From contig NZ_CAESCH010000001.1 in assembly GCF_903166545.1 (NCBI RefSeq), positions 2,050,001 through 2,114,000 on the forward strand: 64,000 nucleotides of DNA, written 5' to 3'. This document shows, piece after piece, positions 8,131 through 16,676 of the stretch; the stretch's first letter is position 1; every line of letters begins with the position of its first letter. Under the pieces are notes generated by a model. That model saw nothing but the letters and a program-made list of their open reading frames with translations. It was not told the origin of the DNA and ran no database searches. Both the position numbers and the translations under genes were made by a program. The stretch is from Metabacillus schmidteae. GTDB taxonomy: Bacteria > Bacillota > Bacilli > Bacillales > Bacillaceae.

Positions 8131-9393
8131 ATGTCAGTCATAGAAGAACATACGACAGTTGAAGCACAAGCAATTGCAGCAAAAAAAGCGGCAAAAAAAT
8201 TAAGTTTATTATCAACAGAAGAAAAAAATGAAGCACTGCATATTTTAGCTGACACGTTGGAGAAAAATACACAACGAATCCTTGACGCGAATGAGCGGGA
8301 CCTACAGATGGGACGTGAAAAGGGTTATGACACAGCGTATATGGATCGTCTTGCTTTGACAAAGGAGAGAGTTTTTGACTTTGCAGAAGGATTACGCCAA
8401 GTAGCAAAATTGGAAGATCCGACTGGAAAAATTTTATCGAGCTGGACATTAGAAAATGGTTTATTAGTTGAAAAGGTGACAGTGCCTTTAGGTGTCATTG
8501 GTATGATATATGAAGCACGTCCAAATGTTACAGTTGACGCAACAGGACTTGCACTTAAATCAGGAAATTCTATTGTTCTAAAAGGCGGATCATCTGCTTT
8601 ATCATCAAACAAAGCGATTGTAGAGGTTATGCATGAGGCGTTAGATGAGACAAATATCCCTAAAGAGGCTGTTCAATTTATCGCAAGTACTGATCGTGAA
8701 GCGACACAACAGCTGTTTACAATGAAGGAGCATATCGATGTGTTAATTCCGCGTGGTGGGGGTTCTCTCATTAATGCTGTTGTTAACAATGCAACTGTTC
8801 CTGTTCTTGAAACAGGTGTTGGGAACTGCCATTTATATATTGATGTTGAAGCAGATGTTGAAAAAGCATTAAATATTCTTGTTAATGCAAAAACAGACCG
8901 TCCAGCTGTATGCAATGCCTTAGAAACAGCTATTATTCATAAGGATTGGCTTGAAAAAAACAAAGACCGGTTAATTAAAACATTGAATGAACATAACATT
9001 ACAGTTCATGGAGATGAAATTGTTTTATCTCACATTCCATCCGCTTTAATAGCAAATGAAGAGGATTGGGCTAATGAATATTTAAGCTTGGATCTCGCTA
9101 TCAAAACAGTAGATAATGTTGAAGAAGCAATAGAGCATATCGAAACATATGGAACAAAACATTCAGAAGCGATTGTAACTGAAAATAGAGACACAGCTAA
9201 AACATTTATGAATGTAGTTGATGCATCTGCACTGTATCATAATGCTTCCACCCGTTTTACCGACGGAGGTGCGCTTGGATTTGGAGCAGAAATTGGAATC
9301 TCTACACAAAAATTACATGCACGAGGGCCAATGGGATTACCTGCGTTAACGACAGTTAAATTCCTTATGACAGGAAATGGCCAAACTAGATAA
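8131..9393 (+). CDS. proA: Gamma-glutamyl phosphate reductase
   Basis: Reduces gamma-glutamyl phosphate to glutamate semialdehyde with NADPH. The 420-aa protein has the aldehyde-dehydrogenase fold, with VPLGVIGMIYEARPNVT, LKGGSSA and the catalytic Cys in ETGVGNCH. I chose ATG 8131 because AAAGGAGG sits 7 nt upstream; the longer frame would run into proB. Last gene of the operon, followed by a strong terminator. Confidence 0.95.
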   Translation: MSVIEEHTTVEAQAIAAKKAAKKLSLLSTEEKNEALHILADTLEKNTQRILDANERDLQMGREKGYDTAYMDRLALTKERVFDFAEGLRQVAKLEDPTGKILSSWTLENGLLVEKVTVPLGVIGMIYEARPNVTVDATGLALKSGNSIVLKGGSSALSSNKAIVEVMHEALDETNIPKEAVQFIASTDREATQQLFTMKEHIDVLIPRGGGSLINAVVNNATVPVLETGVGNCHLYIDVEADVEKALNILVNAKTDRPAVCNALETAIIHKDWLEKNKDRLIKTLNEHNITVHGDEIVLSHIPSALIANEEDWANEYLSLDLAIKTVDNVEEAIEHIETYGTKHSEAIVTENRDTAKTFMNVVDASALYHNASTRFTDGGALGFGAEIGISTQKLHARGPMGLPALTTVKFLMTGNGQTR

Positions 9394-9402
9394 TAAAAAA
9401 AG

Positions 9403-9437
9403 CAGGACTCTCACCTAATGAGAGAGTCCTGTTTTTT
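9403..9437 (+). terminator. Intrinsic terminator of the proline operon
   Basis: CAGGACTCTC (9403-9412) pairs with GAGAGTCCTG (9422-9431) over a 9-nt loop, followed by TTTTTTG. Confidence 0.92.
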
Positions 9438-9516
9438 GTGGGATTTACTCTAGAATACATATTTTTATTATTGTGGTAAAAACTTATAACACATATTTAA
9501 AAAGCAGGTGTACATA

Positions 9517-10524
9517 ATGGAGAATAAAACAAATATTCGATTGACGGCTGCTGAAATGTCAGTGTTATGGACGCAATATATAAATGATTCTGCTTCAGTG
9601 TGTGTCGTAAGTCATTTCCTTCAAAAAGTAGAAGATGAAGAAGTTCGTCCTATACTTGAATTTGCACTTACTAAATCAAAGAATAATCTTACTTTTCTAA
9701 AAGATTTTTTTCAAAAAGAGCGTTTTCCGATACCGGTTGGATTTACAAAAGAAGATGTGAATAAGGATGCTCCACGTTTATTTTCTGATACCTTTTCTCT
9801 TATATATTTGAGAAATATGTCCATTTTAGGTATGGGTGCAACGAGTGGAGCAATTGGTTTTTCAACTAGAACTGATGTCATAGCATTTTTTAAGACTGTG
9901 CTTAAAACAGCAGTTGGGTTACAAGATTTAACGAGAGACTTAATGTTAAAGCAAGGAACATACGTAAGACCTCCATATATCTCAGTACCGGATAAAGTAG
10001 ACTTTGTCGGGAAACAACATTTTTTAGCTGGGTTTATGGGAGATAAAAGGCCATTAACAGCACATGAAATTACCATGTTATTTAATAATATCCAAACAAA
10101 TGCAATCGGGAAAACGTTAATTATGGGGTTTGCACAAACAGCTAAAACAAAAGAAGTGAAAAATTACTTTTTAAGAGGAAAACGAATTGCTCAAAAACAT
10201 ATAGATATTTTCAGTGATATTTTAAAGAAAGAGGATTTGCCTGCACCGATGACATGGGATACCGCACTGACTGATACAACGGTTTCTATATTTTCAGACA
10301 AACTTATGATGTTTCATGTTTCCGCAATGATTGCTGCGGGAATTGGCAATTATGGTGCGTCTATGTCGGGTAGTCCAAGGAGAGACCTTGCACTAAGATA
10401 TGCATCCTTAGTACCGGAAATTGGACTATATGCAGAAGATGGTGCAAATATTATGATTAGTCATAGTTGGCTTGAAGAACCGCCACAAACAGATGACCGA
10501 GACCAGATTATTAAAGGAAAATAA
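9517..10524 (+). CDS. DUF3231 family protein (two tandem domains)
   Basis: A 335-aa protein made of two homologous all-alpha halves, roughly 5-165 and 172-330. Each begins with an LTAxE motif (NIRLTAAEMSVLW; RPLTAHEITMLF) and carries a glycine-rich helix (GMGATSGAIGF; AAGIGNYGASMSG). This is the DUF3231 repeat architecture, whose function is not established. The ATG at 9517 is preferred over the GTG at 9508 because GCAGGTG is spaced correctly for it. Single gene between two terminators. Confidence 0.8.
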   Translation: MENKTNIRLTAAEMSVLWTQYINDSASVCVVSHFLQKVEDEEVRPILEFALTKSKNNLTFLKDFFQKERFPIPVGFTKEDVNKDAPRLFSDTFSLIYLRNMSILGMGATSGAIGFSTRTDVIAFFKTVLKTAVGLQDLTRDLMLKQGTYVRPPYISVPDKVDFVGKQHFLAGFMGDKRPLTAHEITMLFNNIQTNAIGKTLIMGFAQTAKTKEVKNYFLRGKRIAQKHIDIFSDILKKEDLPAPMTWDTALTDTTVSIFSDKLMMFHVSAMIAAGIGNYGASMSGSPRRDLALRYASLVPEIGLYAEDGANIMISHSWLEEPPQTDDRDQIIKGK

Positions 10525-10534
10525 TCTATTCACT

Positions 10535-10570
10535 AAAAGCGCCTGAAGAAAAAATCAGTCGCTTTTTATA
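10535..10570 (+). terminator. Intrinsic terminator after the DUF3231 gene
   Basis: AAAAGCG-C-CTGA pairs with TCAG-T-CGCTTTT across an A-rich loop and is followed by T-rich sequence. Confidence 0.75.
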
Positions 10571-10621
10571 TTTTTGTTTCTACCATGAATAATAATGATA
10601 ATTATTTTCAATACTATTCAT

Positions 10622-10650
10622 AAAAAGAGACAACCCGATTGGTCGCCTCT
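10622..10650 (-). terminator. Intrinsic terminator of the DUF1540 gene
   Basis: On the minus strand AGAGGCGACC pairs with GGTTGTCTCT (two G-T wobbles) and is followed by TTTTT. Confidence 0.8.
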
Positions 10651-10659
10651 ACTAATTCA

Positions 10660-10821
10660 TTACATATCAGATGGTTCAAATGTTTTGCAATCTGTGTCAC
10701 TACTTGTAGAAGCGTTCTTTTCTTTATGGTTCACGACATAAATTTGAGTAGCTCCACATTTGTTTTCGTTGTTAATATTATGAACGCAACTGCTAACTTC
10801 ACATAATACATCTTGTGCCAT
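10660..10821 (-). CDS. DUF1540 domain small protein
   Basis: A 53-aa protein with the Cys pattern of DUF1540: VLCEVSSCVHN ... NKCGATQIYVV ... DTDCKTFEPSD. The four conserved cysteines suggest metal binding, but the function is unknown. The ATG is preceded by GGGAGGTG at ideal spacing. Monocistronic with its own terminator. Confidence 0.85.
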   Translation of the reverse strand: MAQDVLCEVSSCVHNINNENKCGATQIYVVNHKEKNASTSSDTDCKTFEPSDM

Positions 10822-10905
10822 TTTAAAACACCTCCCTCATTATTAGGATAAGCAAATTTACGGTTTCCTATTCACTGATAAGAGGTGTTTTGTATTTGAG
10901 ATTCT

Positions 10906-10920
10906 ATTTTTCTGAAAACT
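10906..10920 (+). promoter_or_regulatory. Candidate CodY box upstream of glnK-amtB
   Basis: ATTTTTCTGAAAACT matches the CodY consensus AATTTTCWGAAAATT at 13 of 15 positions. It lies 16 bp upstream of the -35 of the glnK-amtB promoter. CodY control of nrgAB is known in B. subtilis; here it is inferred from the motif. Confidence 0.45.
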
Positions 10921-10936
10921 TTTATTATTTAAAGTA

Positions 10937-10965
10937 TTGACTCGATTAATTATATGTAATATTAT
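10937..10965 (+). promoter_or_regulatory. Sigma-A promoter of glnK-amtB
   Basis: TTGACT (10937-10942), 17-nt spacer, TATTAT (10960-10965), giving a predicted transcript start near 10972. Unlike the TnrA-dependent nrgAB promoter of B. subtilis, it has a good -35 element. Confidence 0.65.
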
Positions 10966-10977
10966 ATATCATATTGA

Positions 10978-10994
10978 TGTTAGAAAACCTAACA
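10978..10994 (+). promoter_or_regulatory. TnrA/GlnR operator in the glnK leader
   Basis: TGTTAGAAAACCTAACA fits the TnrA/GlnR consensus TGTNA-N7-TNACA exactly. It begins a few bases downstream of the predicted transcript start and ends just before the ribosome binding site. That position suits repression better than activation. Confidence 0.75.
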
Positions 10995-11010
10995 AACAAG
11001 GTGGTATAAA

Positions 11011-11378
11011 ATGAAAAAGATTGAAGCCATTATTCGCCCGCAAAAACCATTAAAGGGTTGAAAAATATAGGGATTACAGGTTTTACTGTGTCACAGGTTG
11101 TAGGAAGAGGAAAACAGAGAGATACGAAGGGGGTATATCGAGGAAAAAACTATAATGTAACACTTCATCCTAAAATAAAACTTGAAATCGTTTTATCAGA
11201 CCATATGGTGGAAACCACTATAAAAACGATCATTGAGACTGCACAAACAGGAGAAGATGGTGACGGAAAGATATATGTGCATCCTATCCTGGAAGCTTAT
11301 AACATTCGTAATGGTGAACCTGATATGTCTATCGATGATTTAACTGTGCCGGATGGTTTGTCAAGGGAGGGGATGTAA
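11011..11378 (+). pseudogene. glnK: PII regulator GlnK (NrgB), frameshifted near the N-terminus
   Basis: PII proteins sense 2-oxoglutarate and ATP and control AmtB and TnrA. A ribosome binding site and ATG at 11011 start MKKIEAIIRPQK, the normal PII N-terminus, but the frame hits TGA at 11059. The rest of the protein (LKNIGITGFTVSQVVGRG onward, including the T-loop YRGKNYNV and the B-loop TGEDGDGKI) continues in the -1 frame to 11378. Counting against the conserved PII spacing (23 residues before GITG), a net 10 bp is missing near 11044-11050. A TTG at 11058 could start a 106-aa remnant lacking strand beta-1. A -1 slip on the A5 run would restore a protein short by three residues. A sequencing error is possible. 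Confidence 0.75.
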
Positions 11379-11380
11379 CA

Positions 11381-12688
11381 ATGGAACTTATCCATTTAAA
11401 TACTGTTTGGGTTGTCATTGCTGCAGCTATGGTCCTGTTTATGGAGGGTGGCTTCAGCTTATTAGAAGCAGGATTAGTTCGAACAAAAAACGCAGTAAAT
11501 GTAACGATGAAAATTTTTGTTGATCTAACGATTGGAGCTTTAGCATTTTGGGTAATCGGCTTTGCGATTATGTTCGGTGATAGTGCTTTTGGCTTTTTTG
11601 GAACAAGCCTTTTTGGTAGTCCGCAAAATATAGACTTAGGTCTTGAACTGCCAAGTGAGGCTTTTGTTCTCTTTCAAATGGGCTTTGCTGTAGCGTGTAT
11701 TTCCATTATTTCTGGTGCGGTTGCAGAGAGAATGAACTTTAAAGCCTATATACTTACTGCAGCGCTCATTACATTAATTATTTACCCTCTTTCAGGTCAC
11801 TGGATTTGGAATGGAGATGGCTGGTTAGCTCAGCTTGGAATGAAGGACTTTGCCGGATCAGCAGCCATCCATGCTGTTGGCGGCTTTGCTGCTTTAGCGA
11901 TGGCTAAGATGCTTGGTGCTCGTAAAGGAAGATTTAATTCTGACGGAAGTGTGAATGTTTTTGCGCCTAGTAATATTCCATTAGCATCAAGTGGAGCATT
12001 TATATTATGGTTCGGTTGGTTTGCCTTTAATAGTGGTAGTACTTTAGATGCCTCAAATGCTTCCTTGGCATCTATTGCTGTAAACACAATGCTTGCAGGA
12101 GCGAGTGGAGGAACAGTCACATTATTGCTAACAATGAAAAAGTTTGGTAAGGCAGATCCGAGTATGACGATTAATGGAGTCTTGTCAGGCTTAGTAGCAA
12201 TTACGGCAGGATGTGCATTTGTTGACCAGTGGAGTGCTATAATCATTGGAGGAATTTCCGGTGTCATTGTTATTTATGCAACCCTTTTAATTGATCATAT
12301 GAAAATTGATGATCCGGTTGGTGCGGTTGCAGTTCATGGATTTAATGGGTTATTTGGGACAATAGCTGTTGGATTGTTTGATACATCGGCAGGGCTATTT
12401 ACAACTGGGGAGGCGTCCTTATTCAGTGTCCAACTCTTAGGAGCACTTGTGGCTGCTGCTTGGGGATTAGTTGGTGGAGCTGCAATTGCTAAAATTGCAC
12501 AAGTAACAGTTGGTTTACGTGCAACAGAAGAGGAAGAGGAGGAAGGCCTGGATATGTCCTACCACGGTATTCCTGCGTATAATGAGTTGGAACGCTTTAC
12601 AGATTTACCAACCAGCCTATACAATTTTGAAGAAACAACAGGTATTACAGTTGCAAGAGCTGAGCAAAAAAATGTTGTCGGATCATAA
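11381..12688 (+). CDS. amtB: Ammonium transporter AmtB (NrgA)
   Basis: Channel-type ammonium transporter of 435 aa with about 11 membrane segments. Both pore histidines are visible in AAIHAVGGFAAL and AVAVHGFNGLFGT. It begins 2 nt after the glnK frame with GGGAGGGG as ribosome binding site. AmtB binds GlnK in Bacillus to gate transport and sequester TnrA; with glnK broken here, that link may be lost or supplied by another PII. A strong terminator follows. Confidence 0.95.
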   Translation: MELIHLNTVWVVIAAAMVLFMEGGFSLLEAGLVRTKNAVNVTMKIFVDLTIGALAFWVIGFAIMFGDSAFGFFGTSLFGSPQNIDLGLELPSEAFVLFQMGFAVACISIISGAVAERMNFKAYILTAALITLIIYPLSGHWIWNGDGWLAQLGMKDFAGSAAIHAVGGFAALAMAKMLGARKGRFNSDGSVNVFAPSNIPLASSGAFILWFGWFAFNSGSTLDASNASLASIAVNTMLAGASGGTVTLLLTMKKFGKADPSMTINGVLSGLVAITAGCAFVDQWSAIIIGGISGVIVIYATLLIDHMKIDDPVGAVAVHGFNGLFGTIAVGLFDTSAGLFTTGEASLFSVQLLGALVAAAWGLVGGAAIAKIAQVTVGLRATEEEEEEGLDMSYHGIPAYNELERFTDLPTSLYNFEETTGITVARAEQKNVVGS

Positions 12689-12724
12689 AAAGAAAGCGAA
12701 CCAGAAATGGTTCGCTTTCTTTTT
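12689..12724. terminator. Bidirectional terminator between amtB and copD
   Basis: AAAGAAAGCGAACC (12689-12702) pairs perfectly with GGTTCGCTTTCTTT (12709-12722), T-rich on both sides. It serves amtB and the converging copper genes. Confidence 0.92.
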
Positions 12725-12732
12725 ATATAATG

Positions 12733-13815
12733 TTACTTAATAACAACTGAAAACATTAACCCAAGATATGTCGAAATGATAAAAGCAATACCGAAGCTTA
12801 ATGCAATTATAGGTGAGATTTTTTTATAGAAGCTAACTATCATCATCGAAATGAACAATAAAGCAACAATAAACAACAAAGTTGATTGTAACGCGAAATT
12901 AAATTGGACGCTAAATGGTGCCTCAATATTTTGTCCTACTAAAGGTTCTATCCACAATGCCGGTCCTTCTTGTAGAAGTGTTGCATTAACTTGATGTGGA
13001 GGAGGGAGTGTCCCTAAAACTCCGGTAATAAAAAACACAATCATTAAGATAAATGTCTCAGCTTGAACCCATTTAACTGGATTAAATTGTTCATCTTGCT
13101 TGGTTTTGCGAGAAAGAAATCCATTGATTAATCCAAAGGCAAGAATAGGTAAAATGCTAATATGCTTAAGTAAGAGCATTTGTCCATACGATAGAACCCA
13201 TGAATTTGCATAATCGCGAGGTTCAATTATAAATAACATTAAACTAATTCCTGATATTGTTAATATGATAACTAACCCGATAGATAATGGGGTGAACCAT
13301 CGTAGAAATGAGTGCCAATTATCAATTCTTTTCGCTAACCAGCTAACATGAAGTAGTACACCAAACCATAGGGTGATTGTTAAAAAATGGATGGAATGTG
13401 AAAGTAAGCCAGGTAGAGCATCGAGTGTTGCTGCATGACTTGCATAACCAACTGACAAGATCATGATTATGATTAGAAATGCCTGGAGATATTTTGGACC
13501 TTCTACATAAATCGTCATCCATAATAAAACTGCGAAAAAACTTCCATAAAGCCAGGCGATTCCTACTTGAAACTCAGTTAAAATTGAATAGGCTGTTAAA
13601 CTAAATAATCCATCTTCTGAAAAGAAAGAGATTACCTGAACAACCGGAAGAAAAGTTAACACAATTATACCTAAAACACTTAATAATAAGCTTTGTTTTG
13701 AGACTCGGGTATCAGGTTTGTATGAAAGAGGTATAAATTGTAAGAAAATATGCCCGACTAAATAAGAAAAAAGCATATATGTTGCATACTCTGTTATTGG
13801 AATTAATTGACTCAT
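12733..13815 (-). CDS. CopD-family membrane protein (copper uptake/resistance)
   Basis: A 360-aa polytopic membrane protein with about nine hydrophobic segments and a CopD domain (LDALPGLLSHSIHFLTITLWFG region). His and Met residues in the membrane part could handle copper. It lies 3 nt downstream of the CopC-domain gene, forming a two-gene operon. In B. subtilis the equivalent YcnJ is a CopC-CopD fusion; here the two parts are separate genes. Direction of transport (import versus resistance) cannot be read from the sequence. Confidence 0.8.
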   Translation of the reverse strand: MSQLIPITEYATYMLFSYLVGHIFLQFIPLSYKPDTRVSKQSLLLSVLGIIVLTFLPVVQVISFFSEDGLFSLTAYSILTEFQVGIAWLYGSFFAVLLWMTIYVEGPKYLQAFLIIIMILSVGYASHAATLDALPGLLSHSIHFLTITLWFGVLLHVSWLAKRIDNWHSFLRWFTPLSIGLVIILTISGISLMLFIIEPRDYANSWVLSYGQMLLLKHISILPILAFGLINGFLSRKTKQDEQFNPVKWVQAETFILMIVFFITGVLGTLPPPHQVNATLLQEGPALWIEPLVGQNIEAPFSVQFNFALQSTLLFIVALLFISMMIVSFYKKISPIIALSFGIAFIISTYLGLMFSVVIK

Positions 13816-13818
13816 ATG

Positions 13819-14400
13819 TTACCTCTTTTTACGAAATATAACCCAAATTCCGCCAGCTAAAAAGACGATAAGAACAATGACTGAAACTGTAGCGAATGTT
13901 GATGTATTTGAATTTTCGTTTAAACTTTCTTCGCTATCCTGAGGTTCTTCAGTTTGGTTCACTTCTTGCTCTGTTGCATTTTCAGGTGCTTTTTCGAGTG
14001 TTTCACTTTCTGTTACTTCTTTGTTATCGGTATCAGTATGTGCTTCTTCAGTTTTTTGGATTTCTACAGTAAATGGAATATCTCCTGTCATGGCATGTCC
14101 ATCTTTTGCGGCAATCTTCCAAGTCAAAACATATTTTCCATTAGAAAGCGGAGTGGAAACAGTACCGATAATCTCATCTTCATTAACTGTAATGGAATCG
14201 ATAGTGATTTCTTGATCGTCTTGAGTTAAAACAAGTGTACTTTGTTTTTCGATTTCACCAGCAAATTCAACTTTTAGTTCAGTTAATTCTTCTGTAACCA
14301 CTTGACCTTCTTTAGGATTGGAGTTTGATAAGGTAGTGTGGGCAGAAACCATTAGTGGAAACATCCAAAGAATGCAAATAAGTAATAAAAACTTCTTCAT
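13819..14400 (-). CDS. CopC-domain exported copper-binding protein
   Basis: A signal peptide ends at VSAH, leaving an N-terminal His on the mature protein, as in CopC copper sites. The CopC domain (about 20-120) includes HTTLSNSNPKEGQVV and GKYVLTWKIAAKDGHAMTG. A Glu/Asn-rich linker follows, then a C-terminal membrane anchor (FATVSVIVLIVFLAGGIWVIF) ending in RKKR. The ATG at 14400 is chosen because AAGGAT lies 6 nt upstream; ATG 14403 is the alternative. It delivers copper to the CopD gene product just downstream. Confidence 0.83.
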   Translation of the reverse strand: MKKFLLLICILWMFPLMVSAHTTLSNSNPKEGQVVTEELTELKVEFAGEIEKQSTLVLTQDDQEITIDSITVNEDEIIGTVSTPLSNGKYVLTWKIAAKDGHAMTGDIPFTVEIQKTEEAHTDTDNKEVTESETLEKAPENATEQEVNQTEEPQDSEESLNENSNTSTFATVSVIVLIVFLAGGIWVIFRKKR

Positions 14401-14663
14401 CATATCATCCTTCACATAAAAAATAAGTATGTAAGAAAAGTGTTTGAGTATGGTCAATAAGGGATGAGCACTTTTACACTTTACATTTTAACATTAATGT
14501 ACTTCTTTATTCATAATGATTTCTAACAAATTAGCAAACAAAATGTGTTGATTCTGCGATTCGGGATAAAAAAATGAATTTTTTTTAGTAACTGTGCATT
14601 CGCCCTTACAGACAAGTACCTATATACATAATGTATTAGTACAACGAAAGGGAGGTGTTATAA

Positions 14664-14768
14664 ATGAGTGGTGCAACTCCAGGTTATGGCTACGGTGGTG
14701 GCTTTGCTTTGATTGTTGTGTTATTCATCCTACTAATAATTGTAGGCTCTGCTTACGTTGTATACTAG
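14664..14768 (+). CDS. YjcZ-family sporulation peptide
   Basis: A 34-aa peptide: a Gly/Tyr-rich N-terminus (MSGATPGYGYGGGF) and one hydrophobic helix ([14 protein letters not shown]). This is the YjcZ family of small Bacillus sporulation-associated membrane peptides. GGGAGGTG precedes the ATG. First of a tandem pair with nearly identical hydrophobic segments; exact function unknown. Confidence 0.85.
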   Translation: MSGATPGYGYGGGFALIVVLFILLIIVGSAYVVY

Positions 14769-14807
14769 TTTGCTGTTAATGTAAATTATCATAAAGGAGG
14801 AATTTTT

Positions 14808-14933
14808 ATGTACGGATATGGTGGTTATGGTCATTGTGGATATGGATATGGTGGATATGGCTATGGTAAAGGATTCGCGTTAATCGTTGTATTGTTCATT
14901 CTATTGATTATCGTTGGTGCTGCTTGGTTATAA
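14808..14933 (+). CDS. YjcZ-family sporulation peptide, second copy
   Basis: A 41-aa paralogue of the preceding gene. The Gly/Tyr-rich head is longer (repeats of GYG, one His-Cys) and precedes the same helix ([19 protein letters not shown]). The ribosome binding site is AAAGGAGG. The shared segment at high identity points to a local duplication. A terminator follows. Confidence 0.85.
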   Translation: MYGYGGYGHCGYGYGGYGYGKGFALIVVLFILLIIVGAAWL

Positions 14934-14947
14934 GATAACCGAGAGAT

Positions 14948-14975
14948 AAGGGCCTGATTTCTCAGGTCCTTTTTC
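14948..14975 (+). terminator. Intrinsic terminator after the yjcZ-like pair
   Basis: AAGGGCCTGA pairs with TCAGGTCCTT (one G-T wobble) over TTTC, then a T run. Confidence 0.85.
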
Positions 14976-14977
14976 TA

Positions 14978-15199
14978 TTATGAAGTCTTTTTCTCGTCCT
15001 CGTGAACAGCAATTAATGATTTCCGTTTAATCCAGTATTGGAAACTATCCTTTGGAAAAACACCTCTTCTTTTTGAGTTATTCATTTGGATAACAACACT
15101 TTCATCAGAGATTTCAAGAATCTTTAACCTATCCGAATTACTAATATTAGGTAGGAAATTTCCGCTTAATTTAAACTCCATATTATGATGTAAGTCCAT
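14978..15199 (-). CDS. Small hypothetical protein
   Basis: A 73-aa soluble protein I do not recognise. It has beta-prone character (FKLSGNFLPNI, LKILEISDESVVIQMNN) and a basic stretch (KRRGVF). AAAGGAG lies 9 nt before the ATG, which supports it as a real gene. It converges on the terminator of the yjcZ-like pair. Confidence 0.6.
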   Translation of the reverse strand: MDLHHNMEFKLSGNFLPNISNSDRLKILEISDESVVIQMNNSKRRGVFPKDSFQYWIKRKSLIAVHEDEKKTS

Positions 15200-15373
15200 A
15201 TTTATAGCTCCTTTTTACATGTAATAAAAACTATTCATAATGTTTCCCTTAACTAGGAAAATTATCCTAATGATTTAATTGTGAAATAAATAGGGTATTA
15301 GAATAATTTGTTTCTTTCCCGAACTAAGTTACAATATAATTCAATATGATGATTATAAAAAGGAGATAAGTTC

Positions 15374-16408
15374 ATGAAAGAAACACTGCAGTTAATAAAG
15401 CAATTAGTGGAAATTCCAAGCCCTTCTGGAAATACGGAAAAAGTTATTTCTTTTGTAGAATCGTATCTTAAGGACTTTCAGGTGAAAATGAAAAGAAATC
15501 ACAAAGGTGGATTGATTGTCACGATCCCAGGAAAAAACAATAACTATCACAGGATGCTTACTGCTCATGTTGATACCTTAGGGGCAATTGTGAAGGATAT
15601 AAAATCAAACGGAAGGTTAATGATCGACCTTATCGGAGGATTTAATTATAACTCAATTGAAGGTGAATATTGTCAGATTGAAACATCAAATGGTCAAGTT
15701 TTCACTGGGACAATTTTAATGCACCAAACATCCGTCCATGTATATAAGGATGCTGGGAAGCTTGAGAGAAATCAAAAAAATATGGAAGTTAGAATAGATG
15801 AAATTGTACATAATGCGGAAGATGTGCGCAAATTGGGGATAGAGGTTGGAGATTTTATTTCTTTTAATTCTCGCGCAGAGATTACCACAAGTGGATTTAT
15901 TAAATCTCGTCACTTAGATGATAAGGCAAGTGTTGCTTTATTGTTAAACTTGATCAAAAAAATCTCATCCGAATCTTTAGATCTCCCATATACGACACAT
16001 TTTCTCATTTCGAACAATGAGGAAATAGGGTATGGAGGTAACTCGAATATTCCTAATGAAACGGTTGAGTATTTAGCAGTAGACATGGGGGCGATAGGTG
16101 ACGGGCAATCTACAGACGAATATACTGTATCAATCTGTGCAAAAGACTCAAGTGGACCATATCACTATGGGTTAAGAAAAAAACTAGTAGAGCTTGCAAA
16201 ACAACATGATATTAACTATAAAGTGGATTTATATCCATATTATGGATCAGATGCTTCAGCAGCTATCCGCGCCGGCCATGATCTTGTACACGGGTTGATT
16301 GGCCCGGGGATTGATGCCTCTCATGCTTTTGAAAGAACACACACTTCTTCATTAGAGAATACGGCAAAACTTCTTTATTACTATGTACAATCAGAGATGA
16401 CTGTATAA
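15374..16408 (+). CDS. M42 family metallopeptidase (aminopeptidase)
   Basis: A 344-aa cytosolic two-zinc aminopeptidase of the glutamyl aminopeptidase/'endoglucanase M' group. Metal and catalytic motifs are present: AHVDTLG, RHLDDKAS, NNEEIGYGG, VDMGA and DASHAFERTH. Ribosome binding site AAAAGGAGA. These enzymes form large tetrahedral oligomers that trim peptides; the preferred residue is not evident. Single gene. Confidence 0.88.
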   Translation: MKETLQLIKQLVEIPSPSGNTEKVISFVESYLKDFQVKMKRNHKGGLIVTIPGKNNNYHRMLTAHVDTLGAIVKDIKSNGRLMIDLIGGFNYNSIEGEYCQIETSNGQVFTGTILMHQTSVHVYKDAGKLERNQKNMEVRIDEIVHNAEDVRKLGIEVGDFISFNSRAEITTSGFIKSRHLDDKASVALLLNLIKKISSESLDLPYTTHFLISNNEEIGYGGNSNIPNETVEYLAVDMGAIGDGQSTDEYTVSICAKDSSGPYHYGLRKKLVELAKQHDINYKVDLYPYYGSDASAAIRAGHDLVHGLIGPGIDASHAFERTHTSSLENTAKLLYYYVQSEMTV

Positions 16409-16440
16409 GTAAGGGGAAACACCTATTTTACACAATAAGA

Positions 16441-16608
16441 TTAAATTCTGGACATTAACTTGTAAGTAAGGAATGTTCCTCCTAAAAGCAGAGCTGATAA
16501 TAATATAACAATACCAATTCCAATCTCATCTATTAATGTTAAAAGATAGAGAATTAATATAATATCCGTGATAACTGAACCGATAAGAAGTACTTTGGGA
16601 GATTTCAT
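16441..16608 (-). CDS. Small two-helix membrane protein
   Basis: A 55-aa hydrophobic protein with two membrane segments (VLLIGSVITDIILILYLLTLI and GIGIVILLSALLLGGTFLTY) and a basic tail. AAGGAG lies 10 nt upstream of the chosen ATG. Another ATG 4 nt further upstream opens a different, hydrophilic 28-codon frame. Function unknown. Confidence 0.55.
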   Translation of the reverse strand: MKSPKVLLIGSVITDIILILYLLTLIDEIGIGIVILLSALLLGGTFLTYKLMSRI

Positions 16609-16676
16609 ACATAATTAGCTCCTTTAAATATAAGTTTGTGTAGTACCATTATAAACGACTTAATGAGGTAAAATAA

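Noticed and set aside
12510..12740. Second plus-strand frame over the end of amtB
   Set aside because: It overlaps amtB in another frame and crosses its terminator.
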